Part shown: piece after piece, positions 45,530 through 57,416 of the stretch
Position numbering within the stretch: position 1 is the stretch's first letter
Layout: every line of letters starts with the position of its first letter
NCBI RefSeq assembly: GCF_000576595.1
Contig: NZ_AWSA01000007.1
Coordinates: 1-64,000, forward strand
From: Intrasporangium oryzae NRRL B-24470
GTDB lineage: Bacteria; Actinomycetota; Actinomycetes; Actinomycetales; Dermatophilaceae
Length of the DNA stretch: 64,000 nucleotides
Direction of reading: 5' to 3'
Made by a program: the position numbers and the translations under genes
Notes under the pieces: model-generated
The model's input: only the letters and a program-made list of their open reading frames with translations
Databases searched by the model: none
Told to the model about the DNA's origin: nothing

Positions 45530-46710
45530 CGCCTCCGTCGGCTGCCGACGGCCGCCCCGTGCGTGTCGCGGTCCTCGACCACACGGCGGAGCTCGGTGGG
45601 GCCGAGCTCGCGCTCATTCGGCTGCTCGACCACGTCGACCGGAGGCGCTTCGAGGTCGTCGTCGTCCTCTTCTCCGACGGCCCCCTGGCCGGCCGCCTGC
45701 GCGACGCGGGCCACGCGGTCGAGGTGCTCCCGCTCGGCCGCGACGTGACGGGGGTCGACCGGCATACGGCCGGCGGGCTCCAGGGGATCGTCTCGGCCGC
45801 CCGGTCGCTGCCCTTCGTGGCCCGCCTGGCCCGTCGGCTGCGCGCGCTCGACGTCGACCTCGTCCACACGACGTCGCTCAAGGCGGACCTCCTCGGCGTG
45901 CCCGCCGCCGGGCTCGCCCGGCGGCCGCTCGTCTGGCACGTCCACGACCGGATCGCGCCCGACTACCTGCCCGCGCCCCTCGTCGGCCTCGTCCGTCGCG
46001 CTGCCCGCCGGCTCCCCCGGCACGTCATCGCCAACTCGGCGGCCACGGCGGCCACCCTCCCGGGCGTCAGGCGGCTCTCGGTGGCCCATCCCGGTCTCAC
46101 GCCCGAGCAGGTCGCGCCGGCTCCGCGACAGGCGCAGCCCGAGGGGCCGCCCGTCGTCGGCATCGTGGGGCGGATCAGCCCGACGAAGGACCAGCTCACC
46201 TTCGTCCGGGCCGCGGCGGCCGTGGCCGCGTCGGTCCCTGCCGCGCGGTTCCGCGTCGTCGGGGAGCCGTCCTTCGGCGCCGAGGCGTATGCCGCTGAGG
46301 TCGCCGACGAGGTCCGCCGGCTCGGCCTCGACGACCGGCTCACGTTCACGGGGTTCGTCTCCGAGGTCGCCGACGAGCTCGACGCTCTGGCCGTCTGCGT
46401 TCACGCGGCGGCGGTGCCCGAGCCGTTCGGCCAGGTCGTCACCGAGGCCATGGCGCGGGGCGTCCCCGTCGTCGCCACCCGTGGCGGGGGCGTGACGGAG
46501 ATCCTCGACGACGGCGGCCCGCCGCTCGGCTGGCTCGTGCCACCGGGCGACCCGGCCGCCCTCGCCGAGGCGGTCACGCAGGCGCTGAGCAACCCCGAGG
46601 AGGCCCGGGCCCGGGCCGCAGCGGCCTGGCACTCCGCCACCGAACGCTTCGACATCGAACGCACGGCCGGCACGGTCATGGCCGTGTGGGAGGAGGTGGC
46701 GACGCCGTGA
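45526..46710 (+). CDS. Glycosyltransferase family 4 (second of three)
   Basis: This 394-residue GT4 enzyme has an N-terminal acceptor domain RVAVLDHTAELGGAELALIRLLDHVD, WHVHDRIAPDYLP, VVGIVGRISPTKDQLTFVRAA, and EPFGQVVTEAMARGVPVVATRGGGVTEIL with EX7E. It is coupled on both sides by GTGA overlaps. GAELALIRLL is common in capsular and exopolysaccharide glycosyltransferases. Confidence 0.88.
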   Translation: MTPPSAADGRPVRVAVLDHTAELGGAELALIRLLDHVDRRRFEVVVVLFSDGPLAGRLRDAGHAVEVLPLGRDVTGVDRHTAGGLQGIVSAARSLPFVARLARRLRALDVDLVHTTSLKADLLGVPAAGLARRPLVWHVHDRIAPDYLPAPLVGLVRRAARRLPRHVIANSAATAATLPGVRRLSVAHPGLTPEQVAPAPRQAQPEGPPVVGIVGRISPTKDQLTFVRAAAAVAASVPAARFRVVGEPSFGAEAYAAEVADEVRRLGLDDRLTFTGFVSEVADELDALAVCVHAAAVPEPFGQVVTEAMARGVPVVATRGGGVTEILDDGGPPLGWLVPPGDPAALAEAVTQALSNPEEARARAAAAWHSATERFDIERTAGTVMAVWEEVATP

Positions 46711-47840
46711 GCCGACCCCGGGTCGCGATCGCCCACGACTACCTCACCCAGCGTGGCGGCGCCGAGCGCGTCGTCCTCGCCCTGCTCCGCGCCTTCCCCG
46801 ACGCGACGATCCACACGACGCTGTACGAGCCGGACGGGACCTTCCCCGAGTTCCGCGACGCGCGGATCGTTACCTCGCCGCTCAACCGGGTCCCGCTCCT
46901 TCGCCGAGACCACCGCGCGGCGCTGCCCTTCCTGCCGTATGCCGTGTCGCGCCTGCGTGCCGACGCCGACGTCGTCGTCGCCTCGAGCAGCGGGTGGGCG
47001 CACGGCATACCGACGACCGGACGCAAGCTCGTCTACTGCCACGCACCCGCCCGCTGGCTCTACCAGACGGAGACCTACCTCGGAGGTCCGGCGACGGCGT
47101 CGGCGCGAGGGCGGGCCCTGCTCGCGCTCCAGCCGTGGCTGCGCCGCTGGGACCGCAGGGCGGCCGCGACGGCCGACCGCTACCTCGTCAACTCGACCGT
47201 CGTGCGGGGGCACGTCCGCGACGCCTACGGCATCGAGGCGGACGTCGTCGCGCCCCCGTTCGGGATCGACCCCTCGGGCCACCAGGAGCCGGTGGAGGAG
47301 CTCGCCGAGTGGGGCGAGGGCGGCTACCACCTCGTCGTCTCGCGCCTGCTGCCCTACAAGAACGTCGACCAGGTCGTCGAGGCCTTCCGCGGCCTGCCCG
47401 AGCGGCTCGTCGTCGTCGGGCGCGGCCCCCTGGAGGAGGAGCTGCGAGCCGGCCTGCCCGACAACGCGCGGCTGCTCACCGGCCTGTCCGACGCGCGCCT
47501 GCGCTGGGTCTACGCGCACGCGCGGGCCCTCGTCGCCCCGAGCATCGAGGACTTCGGTCTCACCCCGCTCGAGGGGGCGGCGTTCGGCCGGCCGACGCTC
47601 GCGCTCCGGGCCGGGGGCTACCTCGACACGATCGCCGAGGACGTCACCGGCACGTTCTTCGAGCGGCCGGTCGCGGCCGACATCCGCGCTGCCGTCGAGC
47701 GCAACACCGGGCGACAGTGGGACGCCGACGCGATCCGCGCCCACGCGGACCGCTTCTCCGAGCCTCGGTTCCACGCCAGGCTCCACGACGAGGTGGAGCA
47801 GCTCCTCGCGGCGGACCTCAAGGCGCCCGGCGGCCGCTAG
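46707..47840 (+). CDS. Glycosyltransferase family 4 (third of three, WbaZ-like)
   Basis: This 377-residue GT4 enzyme begins RPRVAIAHDYLTQRGGAERVVLALLRAFPDA. It contains YCHAPARWLYQTETYL, YLVNSTVVRGHVRDAYGI and APSIEDFGLTPLEGAAFGRPTLAL, the pattern of WbaZ-like mannosyltransferases. The ribosome site GGGAGGAGG precedes the GTG. The 3' end overlaps the convergent GT-C gene by 4 nt (CTAG). Confidence 0.87.
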   Translation: MSRPRVAIAHDYLTQRGGAERVVLALLRAFPDATIHTTLYEPDGTFPEFRDARIVTSPLNRVPLLRRDHRAALPFLPYAVSRLRADADVVVASSSGWAHGIPTTGRKLVYCHAPARWLYQTETYLGGPATASARGRALLALQPWLRRWDRRAAATADRYLVNSTVVRGHVRDAYGIEADVVAPPFGIDPSGHQEPVEELAEWGEGGYHLVVSRLLPYKNVDQVVEAFRGLPERLVVVGRGPLEEELRAGLPDNARLLTGLSDARLRWVYAHARALVAPSIEDFGLTPLEGAAFGRPTLALRAGGYLDTIAEDVTGTFFERPVAADIRAAVERNTGRQWDADAIRAHADRFSEPRFHARLHDEVEQLLAADLKAPGGR

Positions 47841-49084
47841 CCCGGGAAGATCCAGTACGGCTGGGCGGGCACCGACGACGCACGGAGCACGAGCCAGACC
47901 GAGGCCGCGACGTAGAGGCCGAGGACCCCCACCCGCACGACGTCGCCGGCCCGGTCCCTGGAGGCGACCCCGAAGAGGATGGCGGCGGCCGACGCGGTGA
48001 GGAAGGCCAGCCGGGCGGCGATGAACCAGACGAGGACGCTGTAGGCCAGGTAGAACGCGATCGCCATGACCACGGCGCTGACGAGCAGGACCCGGTCCGG
48101 CCGGTCGAGCAGCGCCGGCCCGAGCCGTCCCGCGCCGACCGTGCGGACGACGTAGGCGGCGAGGACGCCCAGCGCGGCCAGGGTGACGACCCCGGCCACG
48201 AGCCGCAGCGGCGCCGGAGTGCTGAAGACGTTGCGGTAGTACTCGACCGGCACGAAGACGTAGGAGATGAGCGAGGAGACCCACGACTGCACCTCGCCGA
48301 GGCTGGAGAACCGCATCGGCGGGAAGTGGTAGCCACTCTCGGCCATCCGCGCCGCCCCCGTGAGGTCTCCGTAGACGGCGAGGTTGCGCACGAACCACCA
48401 GCCGCACGAGAGGGCCGTCCCCGCCACGGCTGCGGCGGCCCACCCCGCTCGACGGCGGAGCGAGACCCCGCGTTGGACGGCATAGGTGAGGAGCAGGGCC
48501 GCGAGCAGCGAGACGGCGACGACCTTGGCGAGGACGGCGAGACCGATGAGGACCCCGACGACGAGGTGGCGCCACGCGGGGGACTCCGGCCGTCGCAGCA
48601 CCCGGGCACCCTGCAGGAGGGCGACCGTCGCGAGGACGATCGCGAGGTAGTCGTTCTGGATCGAGCCGCCGATGGCCAGCAGGAGCGGGCTCAGCGAGAC
48701 GGCCGCGACGGCGAAGCCAGCGACGCCCCGGTCGGGATGCACCGCGAGGGCGAGACGGTGTGTCAGCCAGGCGAGGAGCGGCACGAGCAGCACCCCCACG
48801 AGGCGCAGACCGTAGAGACCGAGCCGGTCGCCCGGCACGCCGAGCACCTCGACGAGCAGGCCGGCCGGGCTGTAGTAGGCCGGGCCCATCTGCGACTCGT
48901 ACGTCGATCCCGGCTCGCCGAGCTCGGGCATCCGGTGCCGCAGTGCATAGAAGAGGACGGTCGACCAGTGGGCCGGCTCGTCGTAGGGCTGACCCGGCGG
49001 GCCGGCGAGCGCGTAGCACGTGGCCAGAGCCGTCCCGAGAGCCGCGGACGTCACCGCGAGCCGGTCGTCCGTCCGAAGGATCAC
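47837..49084 (-). CDS. GT-C fold membrane protein (DUF2142/GT39-like)
   Basis: This 415-residue membrane protein has about 10-11 helices. An acidic motif follows the first helix (GQPYDEPAHWSTVLFYALRHR), as in lipid-linked GT-C transferases and DUF2142 proteins. A further conserved region is SIQNDYLAIVLATVALL. It probably moves a sugar from a polyprenyl-phosphate donor to an extracytoplasmic glycan. GTG 49084 is chosen because minus-strand TACCCT ends 6 nt upstream (leaderless); GTG 49090 would overlap the -10 spacing. Confidence 0.8.
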   Translation of the reverse strand: MILRTDDRLAVTSAALGTALATCYALAGPPGQPYDEPAHWSTVLFYALRHRMPELGEPGSTYESQMGPAYYSPAGLLVEVLGVPGDRLGLYGLRLVGVLLVPLLAWLTHRLALAVHPDRGVAGFAVAAVSLSPLLLAIGGSIQNDYLAIVLATVALLQGARVLRRPESPAWRHLVVGVLIGLAVLAKVVAVSLLAALLLTYAVQRGVSLRRRAGWAAAAVAGTALSCGWWFVRNLAVYGDLTGAARMAESGYHFPPMRFSSLGEVQSWVSSLISYVFVPVEYYRNVFSTPAPLRLVAGVVTLAALGVLAAYVVRTVGAGRLGPALLDRPDRVLLVSAVVMAIAFYLAYSVLVWFIAARLAFLTASAAAILFGVASRDRAGDVVRVGVLGLYVAASVWLVLRASSVPAQPYWIFPG

Positions 49085-49090
49085 GGGCAC

Positions 49091-49096
49091 AGGGTA
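49091..49096 (-). promoter_or_regulatory. -10 element of the GT-C gene
   Basis: TACCCT on the minus strand fits TANNNT and ends 6 nt before the GTG at 49084, consistent with a leaderless transcript. Confidence 0.45.
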
Positions 49097-49184
49097 GCGA
49101 TCACCCGATGGGACACACGCGGGGTGGCTGCATCGTGAAGAGGCCCTCCACCGGAAGGCCTCCGGGGCGGCCTCCCGGGCGGGG

Positions 49185-49772
49185 CTATCCGAGGACGCGG
49201 ATCGCGAGGAACCACGCCACGACCGGCGCGCCGACGGCGAGGATGATCGCGATGACGCGGTATCCGGCCGCGTGGTTGTAGACCTTGGCCATCACCGCGG
49301 CGAAGACTCCGACGACGAGGACGACGAGAGAGTAGGTGCCGAAACGCGCACTGAGCTCGACGAGCTCGGCGGACCTCGTGATGTTGGCGATGGTGGCCGC
49401 CTTGCCCACGGGCTGCCACGGCGGCGGGAGGGGAACCTGCGCGAAGAGCACCGCGACGGCGGCGAGGACGTCGGTTCGCACGAACGAACGCGGCCGCGTG
49501 GGAAGCGGTCGTCCGACGGCCGTGGACGGCGTGACCCGGGGAGGCGGCGGGGTCAGGGCCCGGGGGACGGCGAGGAAGAGGCCGGGGAGGCCGACGAGGA
49601 CCGCGAGGAACCCGGCATACACCTTGGGATGGCCGTCGGCGAGGAAGGCGAGCACCGTCACGACGGGGGTCGTCGCGCGCATGAGGACCCATACGTAGGC
49701 CGCCAGCAGGATGGTCGCACCGATGGCGAGGGGGATCTCAGCGCCCTGACGCATGCCTTGTGCTCGATCCAT
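49185..49772 (-). CDS. Hypothetical membrane protein
   Basis: This 195-residue protein of unknown function has about five hydrophobic helices: IPLAIGATILLAAYVWVLM, VYAGFLAVLVGLPGLFLAV, TDVLAAVAVLFAQVPL, YSLVVLVVGVFAAVMA and VIAIILAVGAPVVAWFLAI. A Pro-rich cytoplasmic or external loop (PPPPRVTPSTAVG) lies between helices two and three. ATG 49772 is chosen since TACACT on the minus strand ends 7 nt upstream. It is transcribed divergently from the LCP gene. Confidence 0.7.
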   Translation of the reverse strand: MDRAQGMRQGAEIPLAIGATILLAAYVWVLMRATTPVVTVLAFLADGHPKVYAGFLAVLVGLPGLFLAVPRALTPPPPRVTPSTAVGRPLPTRPRSFVRTDVLAAVAVLFAQVPLPPPWQPVGKAATIANITRSAELVELSARFGTYSLVVLVVGVFAAVMAKVYNHAAGYRVIAIILAVGAPVVAWFLAIRVLG

Positions 49773-49779
49773 GGCGGAA

Positions 49780-49819
49780 AGTGTAAGCGCGCGTGCGGCA
49801 GGCCTCGGACACCTACACT
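49780..49819. promoter_or_regulatory. Twin divergent leaderless promoters with identical TACACT -10
   Basis: TACACT occurs on the minus strand at 49785-49780 (7 nt before ATG 49772) and on the plus strand at 49814-49819 (6 nt before GTG 49826). The two -10s are only 28 bp apart, so the -35 regions of each promoter overlap the other. Confidence 0.55.
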
Positions 49820-49825
49820 GTCGCC

Positions 49826-50896
49826 GTGGACAAGACCCGACAGAGCCCGACCGACCTCTTCGAGCCCGAGCCGAACGACGTCGATCCCCTCTCACCGGAT
49901 CCGGCCGACGACGAGCCCACGACGACGCGCCGCTCCGATCGCAAGGAGAAGAAGCGCAACCGCAAGGTTCTCGTCGCGGCCCTCGTGCTCCTCCTCGTCC
50001 CGGTCCTCGCCGTGGGCGGCTACCTGGCGTGGCTCAACCACATCGTCACCAACAACGTCAAGCAGGAGCTGCTCCTACCCGACGCGAAGGGTCCGGTGGA
50101 CGCCTCCGGGCAGGCGGTCCCCCAGCCGGCCGGCAACGGGACGAACTACCTCATCATCGGCAACGACGCAGGCCCCGGCCGCGAGGGCGCCCGCTCGGAC
50201 GTGATGGTCATCGTCCACATCCCGGACGACCACAGCCAGGTGACCCTCATCCACTTCCCGCGCGACCTCTGGGTCCCGATCCCCGGCCACGGCACGGCCA
50301 AACTCAACGCCTCGTACGCCTGGGGCGGCGCACCGCTGCTCGTCCAGACGATGCAGAACATGCTCGGCATCCAGATCGACCACGTGGCGATGCTCGGCTT
50401 CGAGGGCTTCAAGCGCATGACCGATGCCGTCGGCGGCGTCGACGTGGAGGTCGAGGAGGCCTCGCAGGGCGACGGCAAGGTCTTCACCCAGGGCATCCAG
50501 CACATGGACGGCGAGACCGCCCTGGTGTTCGTCCGCCAGCGCAAGATGCTGAGCGAGGGCGACATCTCCCGCGGACGGCGCCAGCTCGCCTTCATCAAGG
50601 CGCTCATGCTCAAGACCCTGAGCAAGGACACCCTGACGGACCCGCTCCGCCTCAGGGACTTCGTCGACGCCGCGACGGGCAACCTCACGGTCGACCAGAA
50701 GCTCGACGTCGGCACGATGCGCTCGGAGGCCTTCGCCATGCGTGGCCTGCGCGGTGACGACATCCGCTTCATCACGGCGCCGTTCGCCGGCTTCGGCACG
50801 AGCGCGGACGGGCAGTCGATCGACATCGTCGACAATGCCAGGATGGCCGCCCTCGGCGAGGCGATCCGCGACGACACCCTCGCGTCCTACAAGTAG
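49826..50896 (+). CDS. LytR-CpsA-Psr family cell-wall glycopolymer ligase
   Basis: This 356-residue protein has a cytoplasmic acidic N-terminus, a basic stretch (RKEKKRNRK) and one helix near 50-68 (VLVAALVLLLVPVLAVGGYLAW), with the LCP domain outside. Key residues are NYLIIGNDAG, SDVMVIVHI, FPRDLWVPI and VFVRQRKMLSEGDISRGRRQ, which includes the pyrophosphate-binding Arg. LCP enzymes transfer lipid-linked polymers to peptidoglycan or arabinogalactan-like acceptors. It probably attaches the polysaccharide made by the surrounding genes. GTG at 49826 is 6 nt after TACACT. Confidence 0.92.
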   Translation: MDKTRQSPTDLFEPEPNDVDPLSPDPADDEPTTTRRSDRKEKKRNRKVLVAALVLLLVPVLAVGGYLAWLNHIVTNNVKQELLLPDAKGPVDASGQAVPQPAGNGTNYLIIGNDAGPGREGARSDVMVIVHIPDDHSQVTLIHFPRDLWVPIPGHGTAKLNASYAWGGAPLLVQTMQNMLGIQIDHVAMLGFEGFKRMTDAVGGVDVEVEEASQGDGKVFTQGIQHMDGETALVFVRQRKMLSEGDISRGRRQLAFIKALMLKTLSKDTLTDPLRLRDFVDAATGNLTVDQKLDVGTMRSEAFAMRGLRGDDIRFITAPFAGFGTSADGQSIDIVDNARMAALGEAIRDDTLASYK

Positions 50897-50931
50897 GACC
50901 CGGCCAGGGGGCGGACGGACGGCGCCTGTCT

Positions 50932-51888
50932 TCAGGCCTTCGTCCACGCCTTGAGGTCGCGCGTCCCCGTGAACGTCTCGTCACCGACCACGAGCCAGCC
51001 GCCTTCGTCCGGCGTCGAGATCGCGATGCGCCCGGGCGTCGCGGGAACCGTCGTGGCGACGCAGGCGAGCTGGACCGGGTCCTTGCCGTCGGCGACGCGG
51101 GCGATCTGGACCCCGTCGCACGACGGCACGACCCGGGCGACGTAGGTGGTGACCCGGCCCGAGGCGGAGCGGTTGGCGAGGGCAACGGCCTCGGACGCCT
51201 TCCCGGCGCTCACCCACGTCTGGCCGCCGTCTCCGGTCTCGACGATGTCGCCGTTGACGCAGAGGGCCTGGGCCTGTTGGGCCGACGTCCGCGAGAGGTC
51301 GACCACGGCCTTGCCGCCGCACGGCTGCGCGGCGTCCTGGGCCGGCGTGACGACGGTGCTGGGCTGGTCGAGGCGGCGTGCCCATCCGCCGCTGACCGCG
51401 CTCGGGCCGGTCCACGAGCTGCCGAGGTCGGTCGTGGAGTACTGCCGCAGTCGGCAGGCCGTGCTCGCTCCCACGACGAACGCACGTTGGGTGTCGAGAG
51501 GCTGGACCCGTGAGATGGCCTCGGTCGGGGCCTTGACCACGCTCCAACGGGCCCCACCGTTCTTCGTCACGGCGAGGGTGGCGCCGCCGGACCCGCACGT
51601 GCCCGTCGTCGCCTTCCACGCGACGGTCGCGTCGAGGCCGTTGACGATGACGGTGAGGGGTGCCGGCCGGGACCCGGCGCTGCCCGTTCCGGTCGTCGAG
51701 GTGGACCCCGTCGAGGTCGTATCTCCCGTCGTGGGCGTCGCGCCGACGCTCGTCGACGAGGTCGTCACGGGCGTCGGGACCGTCGGCGCGGCGTCCGTCG
51801 TGCGAGGCGGCCGGAGGGCAAGCACGACGAGGACGATGTCGAGGGCGAGGAAGGCGAGCAGGCCGATCGTGGCAACGCGCTTAGTCAT
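50932..51888 (-). CDS. Membrane-anchored BNR/Asp-box beta-propeller protein
   Basis: This 318-residue protein of unknown function has an N-terminal helix (IGLLAFLALDIVLVVLALR) that acts as signal anchor. A Thr/Ser-rich linker (about 30-75) is followed by repeated Asp-box-like motifs (GGARWSVV, LGSSWTGP, GGQTWVSA), as in BNR/Ycf48-type propellers. Two to four Cys could form disulfides outside. Its ATG overlaps the rmlC stop (ATGA), so it is co-expressed with rhamnose synthesis. It may bind a glycan, but no catalytic residues are evident. Confidence 0.75.
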   Translation of the reverse strand: MTKRVATIGLLAFLALDIVLVVLALRPPRTTDAAPTVPTPVTTSSTSVGATPTTGDTTSTGSTSTTGTGSAGSRPAPLTVIVNGLDATVAWKATTGTCGSGGATLAVTKNGGARWSVVKAPTEAISRVQPLDTQRAFVVGASTACRLRQYSTTDLGSSWTGPSAVSGGWARRLDQPSTVVTPAQDAAQPCGGKAVVDLSRTSAQQAQALCVNGDIVETGDGGQTWVSAGKASEAVALANRSASGRVTTYVARVVPSCDGVQIARVADGKDPVQLACVATTVPATPGRIAISTPDEGGWLVVGDETFTGTRDLKAWTKA

Positions 51889-52508
51889 TGGTGCGTGAGT
51901 CCTCCTCTGGAGCCCCGCAGCCCCTGGTACCAGTCGACGCACACATCGTACGAGGGAAGCAGCCCGCGCTCAGCCGCCTCCCGAAGGCTGGGAGCCGTCA
52001 AGTCCTTCGGCGAGAGGAGCGGCTCGGTCCCGTCGGGGAAAACCAGTCCGACCTCGGGGTCGAGCGGGTGGACGCCGTGCTCGGCCTGGGGGTTGTATGC
52101 CGCTGAGCAGAGGTACTGGGCCGTCGTCCCCTCCTCGAGGGAGTAGACGGCGTGCCCGAGCCCTTCGGAGAGGTAGACCGCGCGGCGGTCGACCGCGTCG
52201 AGGACCACGGAGTCCCACTGGCCGAAGGTCGGGGACCCGACCCGCAGGTCGATGACGTAGTCGACGAAGGAACCGCTGAAGGCCGTGACGTACTTCGCCT
52301 GGCCGACCGGGACGTCCGCGAAGTGGATGCCGCGAAGCGTGCCCCGGGACGAGACGGAGACGTTGGCCTGGACCACCTCGAGGCGGTGGCCGATGACCTC
52401 GGCTAGGCGGTCGCCTCGGAACATCTCGAGGAAGACGCCACGGTCGTCGGGGAACTGCCGTGGCGTGATCTCGAAGGCGCCCGGGACGGACAGGGGCCGG
52501 ATCTCCAT
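51885..52508 (-). CDS. rmlC: dTDP-4-dehydrorhamnose 3,5-epimerase
   Basis: This 207-residue cupin enzyme epimerises dTDP-4-keto-6-deoxyglucose to the L-lyxo form. Motifs are FPDDRGVFLEMF, VSVSSRGTLRGIHF with the catalytic His, KYVTAFSGSFVDYVIDLR, and EGLGHAVYSLEEG. Length is typical of RmlC. The start overlaps the rmlA stop (TGATG), giving coupling. Its product goes to RmlD encoded 3 kb away on the opposite strand. Confidence 0.94.
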   Translation of the reverse strand: MEIRPLSVPGAFEITPRQFPDDRGVFLEMFRGDRLAEVIGHRLEVVQANVSVSSRGTLRGIHFADVPVGQAKYVTAFSGSFVDYVIDLRVGSPTFGQWDSVVLDAVDRRAVYLSEGLGHAVYSLEEGTTAQYLCSAAYNPQAEHGVHPLDPEVGLVFPDGTEPLLSPKDLTAPSLREAAERGLLPSYDVCVDWYQGLRGSRGGLTHQ

Positions 52509-53386
52509 CAGGCCCGGCCCCGCCGCTCGGTGAGCAGCGTGGTGAGGTAGCTGCCGTAGCCGCTCTTCTCCTGCTCCACGGCGTGCCGCTGCAGGCCCTC
52601 GTCGTCGAGCCAGCCCTGGCGCCAGGCCACCTCCTCGACACACCCGATCTTCTGACCCTGGCGGGCCTCGACGACGTAGACGTACTGGCTGGCGGCCATC
52701 AGCCCGTCGAAGGTCCCAGTGTCGAACCAGGCCGTGCCGCGCGGCAGGAGGCTGACCGTCAAGGTCCCCCGGCGCAGGTAGGCGTCGTTGACCGCGGTGA
52801 TCTCGAGCTCCCCGCGCGGGCTTGGGGTGAGGCCCCGAGCGATCTCGATGACGTCGTTGTCGTAGAAGTAGAGGCCGGGGACGGCGTAGTTGGACTTGGG
52901 CTCGTCCGGCTTCTCCTCGATCGAGAGGACGTTGCCCTCCCGGTCGAACTCGACGACGCCGTAGGCCGACGGGTCGGCGACGCGGTGGGCGAAGACGTGT
53001 CCCCCGACGACGTCGGCGTTCTCCCTCAGGGAGATGCCGAGGCCGGGTCCGAAGAAGATGTTGTCGCCGAGGACGAGCGCGACCGTGTCGGTCCCGATGA
53101 AGTCGGCGCCGATGATGAAGGCCTGGGCCAGTCCCTCAGGTCGCTCCTGGACGGCGTAGGTGATCGAGATGCCCCACTGGCTCCCGTCGCCGAGGAGGCG
53201 CTCGAACTGGTCCGCGTCGTGAGGCGTCGTGATGACGAGCACGTCGCGAACTCCGGCCATCATGAGCGTCGACAGCGGGTAGTAGACCATCGGCTTGTCG
53301 TACACGGGGATGAGCTGCTTGCTGATGCCCCGCGTGATCGGATGGAGCCGGCTGCCCGTGCCACCCGCCAGGATGATTCCCTTCAT
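52508..53386 (-). CDS. rmlA: Glucose-1-phosphate thymidylyltransferase
   Basis: This 292-residue enzyme makes dTDP-glucose from dTTP and glucose-1-phosphate, the first step of dTDP-rhamnose synthesis. [18 protein letters not shown] and [18 protein letters not shown] form the nucleotide site; [13 protein letters not shown] and [20 protein letters not shown] are substrate regions. It is first in the rmlA-rmlC-BNR operon. The ATG lies 8 nt after minus-strand TAGGCT. Confidence 0.96.
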   Translation of the reverse strand: MKGIILAGGTGSRLHPITRGISKQLIPVYDKPMVYYPLSTLMMAGVRDVLVITTPHDADQFERLLGDGSQWGISITYAVQERPEGLAQAFIIGADFIGTDTVALVLGDNIFFGPGLGISLRENADVVGGHVFAHRVADPSAYGVVEFDREGNVLSIEEKPDEPKSNYAVPGLYFYDNDVIEIARGLTPSPRGELEITAVNDAYLRRGTLTVSLLPRGTAWFDTGTFDGLMAASQYVYVVEARQGQKIGCVEEVAWRQGWLDDEGLQRHAVEQEKSGYGSYLTTLLTERRGRA

Positions 53387-53394
53387 GGTGGCAC

Positions 53395-53400
53395 AGCCTA
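53395..53400 (-). promoter_or_regulatory. -10 element of the rmlA operon
   Basis: TAGGCT on the minus strand fits TANNNT and ends 8 nt before the rmlA ATG. Confidence 0.45.
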
Positions 53401-53499
53401 GCGACGGTCCGGAGGGCTCCCGTCCTCGATGCCGCAGGTCGGCGCCCTGGGAGGACCCCTGACGCGGCCGCCCGCCGAGGATCCGGGTGCGCTCGGGCC

Positions 53500-56407
<2,908 letters not shown>

Positions 56408-56434
56408 GTCCCCGGCTGGGTTCCCCGGGTGGGG

Positions 56435-56448
56435 CCCGCGTCGGCGGG
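56435..56448 (+). terminator. Hairpin after rmlBD
   Basis: CCCGC (56435-56439) pairs with GCGGG (56444-56448) around a GTCG loop, 27 bp past the rmlD stop. The stem is short, so confidence is limited. Confidence 0.35.
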
Positions 56449-56515
56449 TCGGCTTCGGGGCCGGACGCCGGGCAGGGTCGTTCCCGCGCACCCGTGCTCG
56501 CCTGCGCCTTTCCAC

Positions 56516-56521
56516 TACGCT
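56516..56521 (+). promoter_or_regulatory. -10 element of the aquaporin gene
   Basis: TACGCT fits TANNNT. The ATG is about 60 nt downstream behind a GGAGGA ribosome site, so this message has a conventional leader, unlike many neighbours. Confidence 0.4.
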
Positions 56522-56580
56522 GCGAAGGGGCCGGGGTCCACCCGGCGTGCACGTTCTCGACACCGCGCTGGAGGACACGG

Positions 56581-57393
56581 ATGTACATCCCCAAGATGAG
56601 CTCCCGGCTGGCCGTGGAGGCGCTCGGCACCTTCTGGCTGGTCTTCATCGGCTGCGGATCGGCGATCTTCGACGGCAAGTTCATCGTCCAGGCCCTTGCG
56701 GACGGCTCGCCGGTGCAGCTCGGCATCGGCCACCTTGGGGTCGCCATCGCGTTCGGCCTCGCCGTCACGACGATGGCCTACGCCATGGGCCACGTGTCCG
56801 GGGCGCACTTCAACCCCGCCGTGACCATCGGGATCGCCGTGGCGCGCCGGTTCGACTGGAAGGACGTCCCGGCCTACGTCGGCGCGCAGGTCGTCGGTGG
56901 TCTCCTCGCTGGTGGCGCCCTCGCCGGGCTCGTCGCGTCGCGGGGACTGTCGACGACCGGCAACCTCGCGGCCAACGGATACGGCGCGCACTCCCCCGGC
57001 GGCTTCGGCCTCGGCGCGGTGCTCACCCTGGAGGCGCTCGTCACCGCCTTCTTCGTCTACATCATCCTCGGGGCGACGAAGGACGACGCCCCGAAGGGCT
57101 TCGCCCCGCTCGCCATCGGTTTCGGCCTGCTCCTCGCCCACCTCGTCGCCATCCCCTTCAGCAACGCCTCGATCAACCCGGCCCGCTCCACGGCTGTCGC
57201 GTTCTTCAACGGCAACGGCGCTCCGGGGCAGCTCTGGGCCTTCTGGGTCGCCCCCATCGTGGGTGGCCTCATCGCCGGCGCGACCTTCTCCTTCATCACC
57301 GGCGAGGACCGAAGCGACATGGACATCGAGGGCTCGACCGACGACATCAACAACGCCGCACGCGACGCCCAGGGGCAGCCCGTCCTCGATTGA
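56581..57393 (+). CDS. Aquaporin (AqpZ-like water channel)
   Basis: This 270-residue MIP-family channel has six helices and two NPA boxes: GAHFNPAVTIG near 80 and NASINPARSTAV near 200. Selectivity-filter positions resemble water-specific AqpZ: His in LLAHLVAIP and Arg in NPARS are present. The Thr of AqpZ at the third position is Ala here (SNASINPA). A hydrophilic acidic tail (about 240-270) follows the last helix. It stands alone in its own transcription unit. Confidence 0.92.
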   Translation: MYIPKMSSRLAVEALGTFWLVFIGCGSAIFDGKFIVQALADGSPVQLGIGHLGVAIAFGLAVTTMAYAMGHVSGAHFNPAVTIGIAVARRFDWKDVPAYVGAQVVGGLLAGGALAGLVASRGLSTTGNLAANGYGAHSPGGFGLGAVLTLEALVTAFFVYIILGATKDDAPKGFAPLAIGFGLLLAHLVAIPFSNASINPARSTAVAFFNGNGAPGQLWAFWVAPIVGGLIAGATFSFITGEDRSDMDIEGSTDDINNAARDAQGQPVLD

Positions 57394-57416
57394 CCACACG
57401 CCCGGACCGCGCGCGC

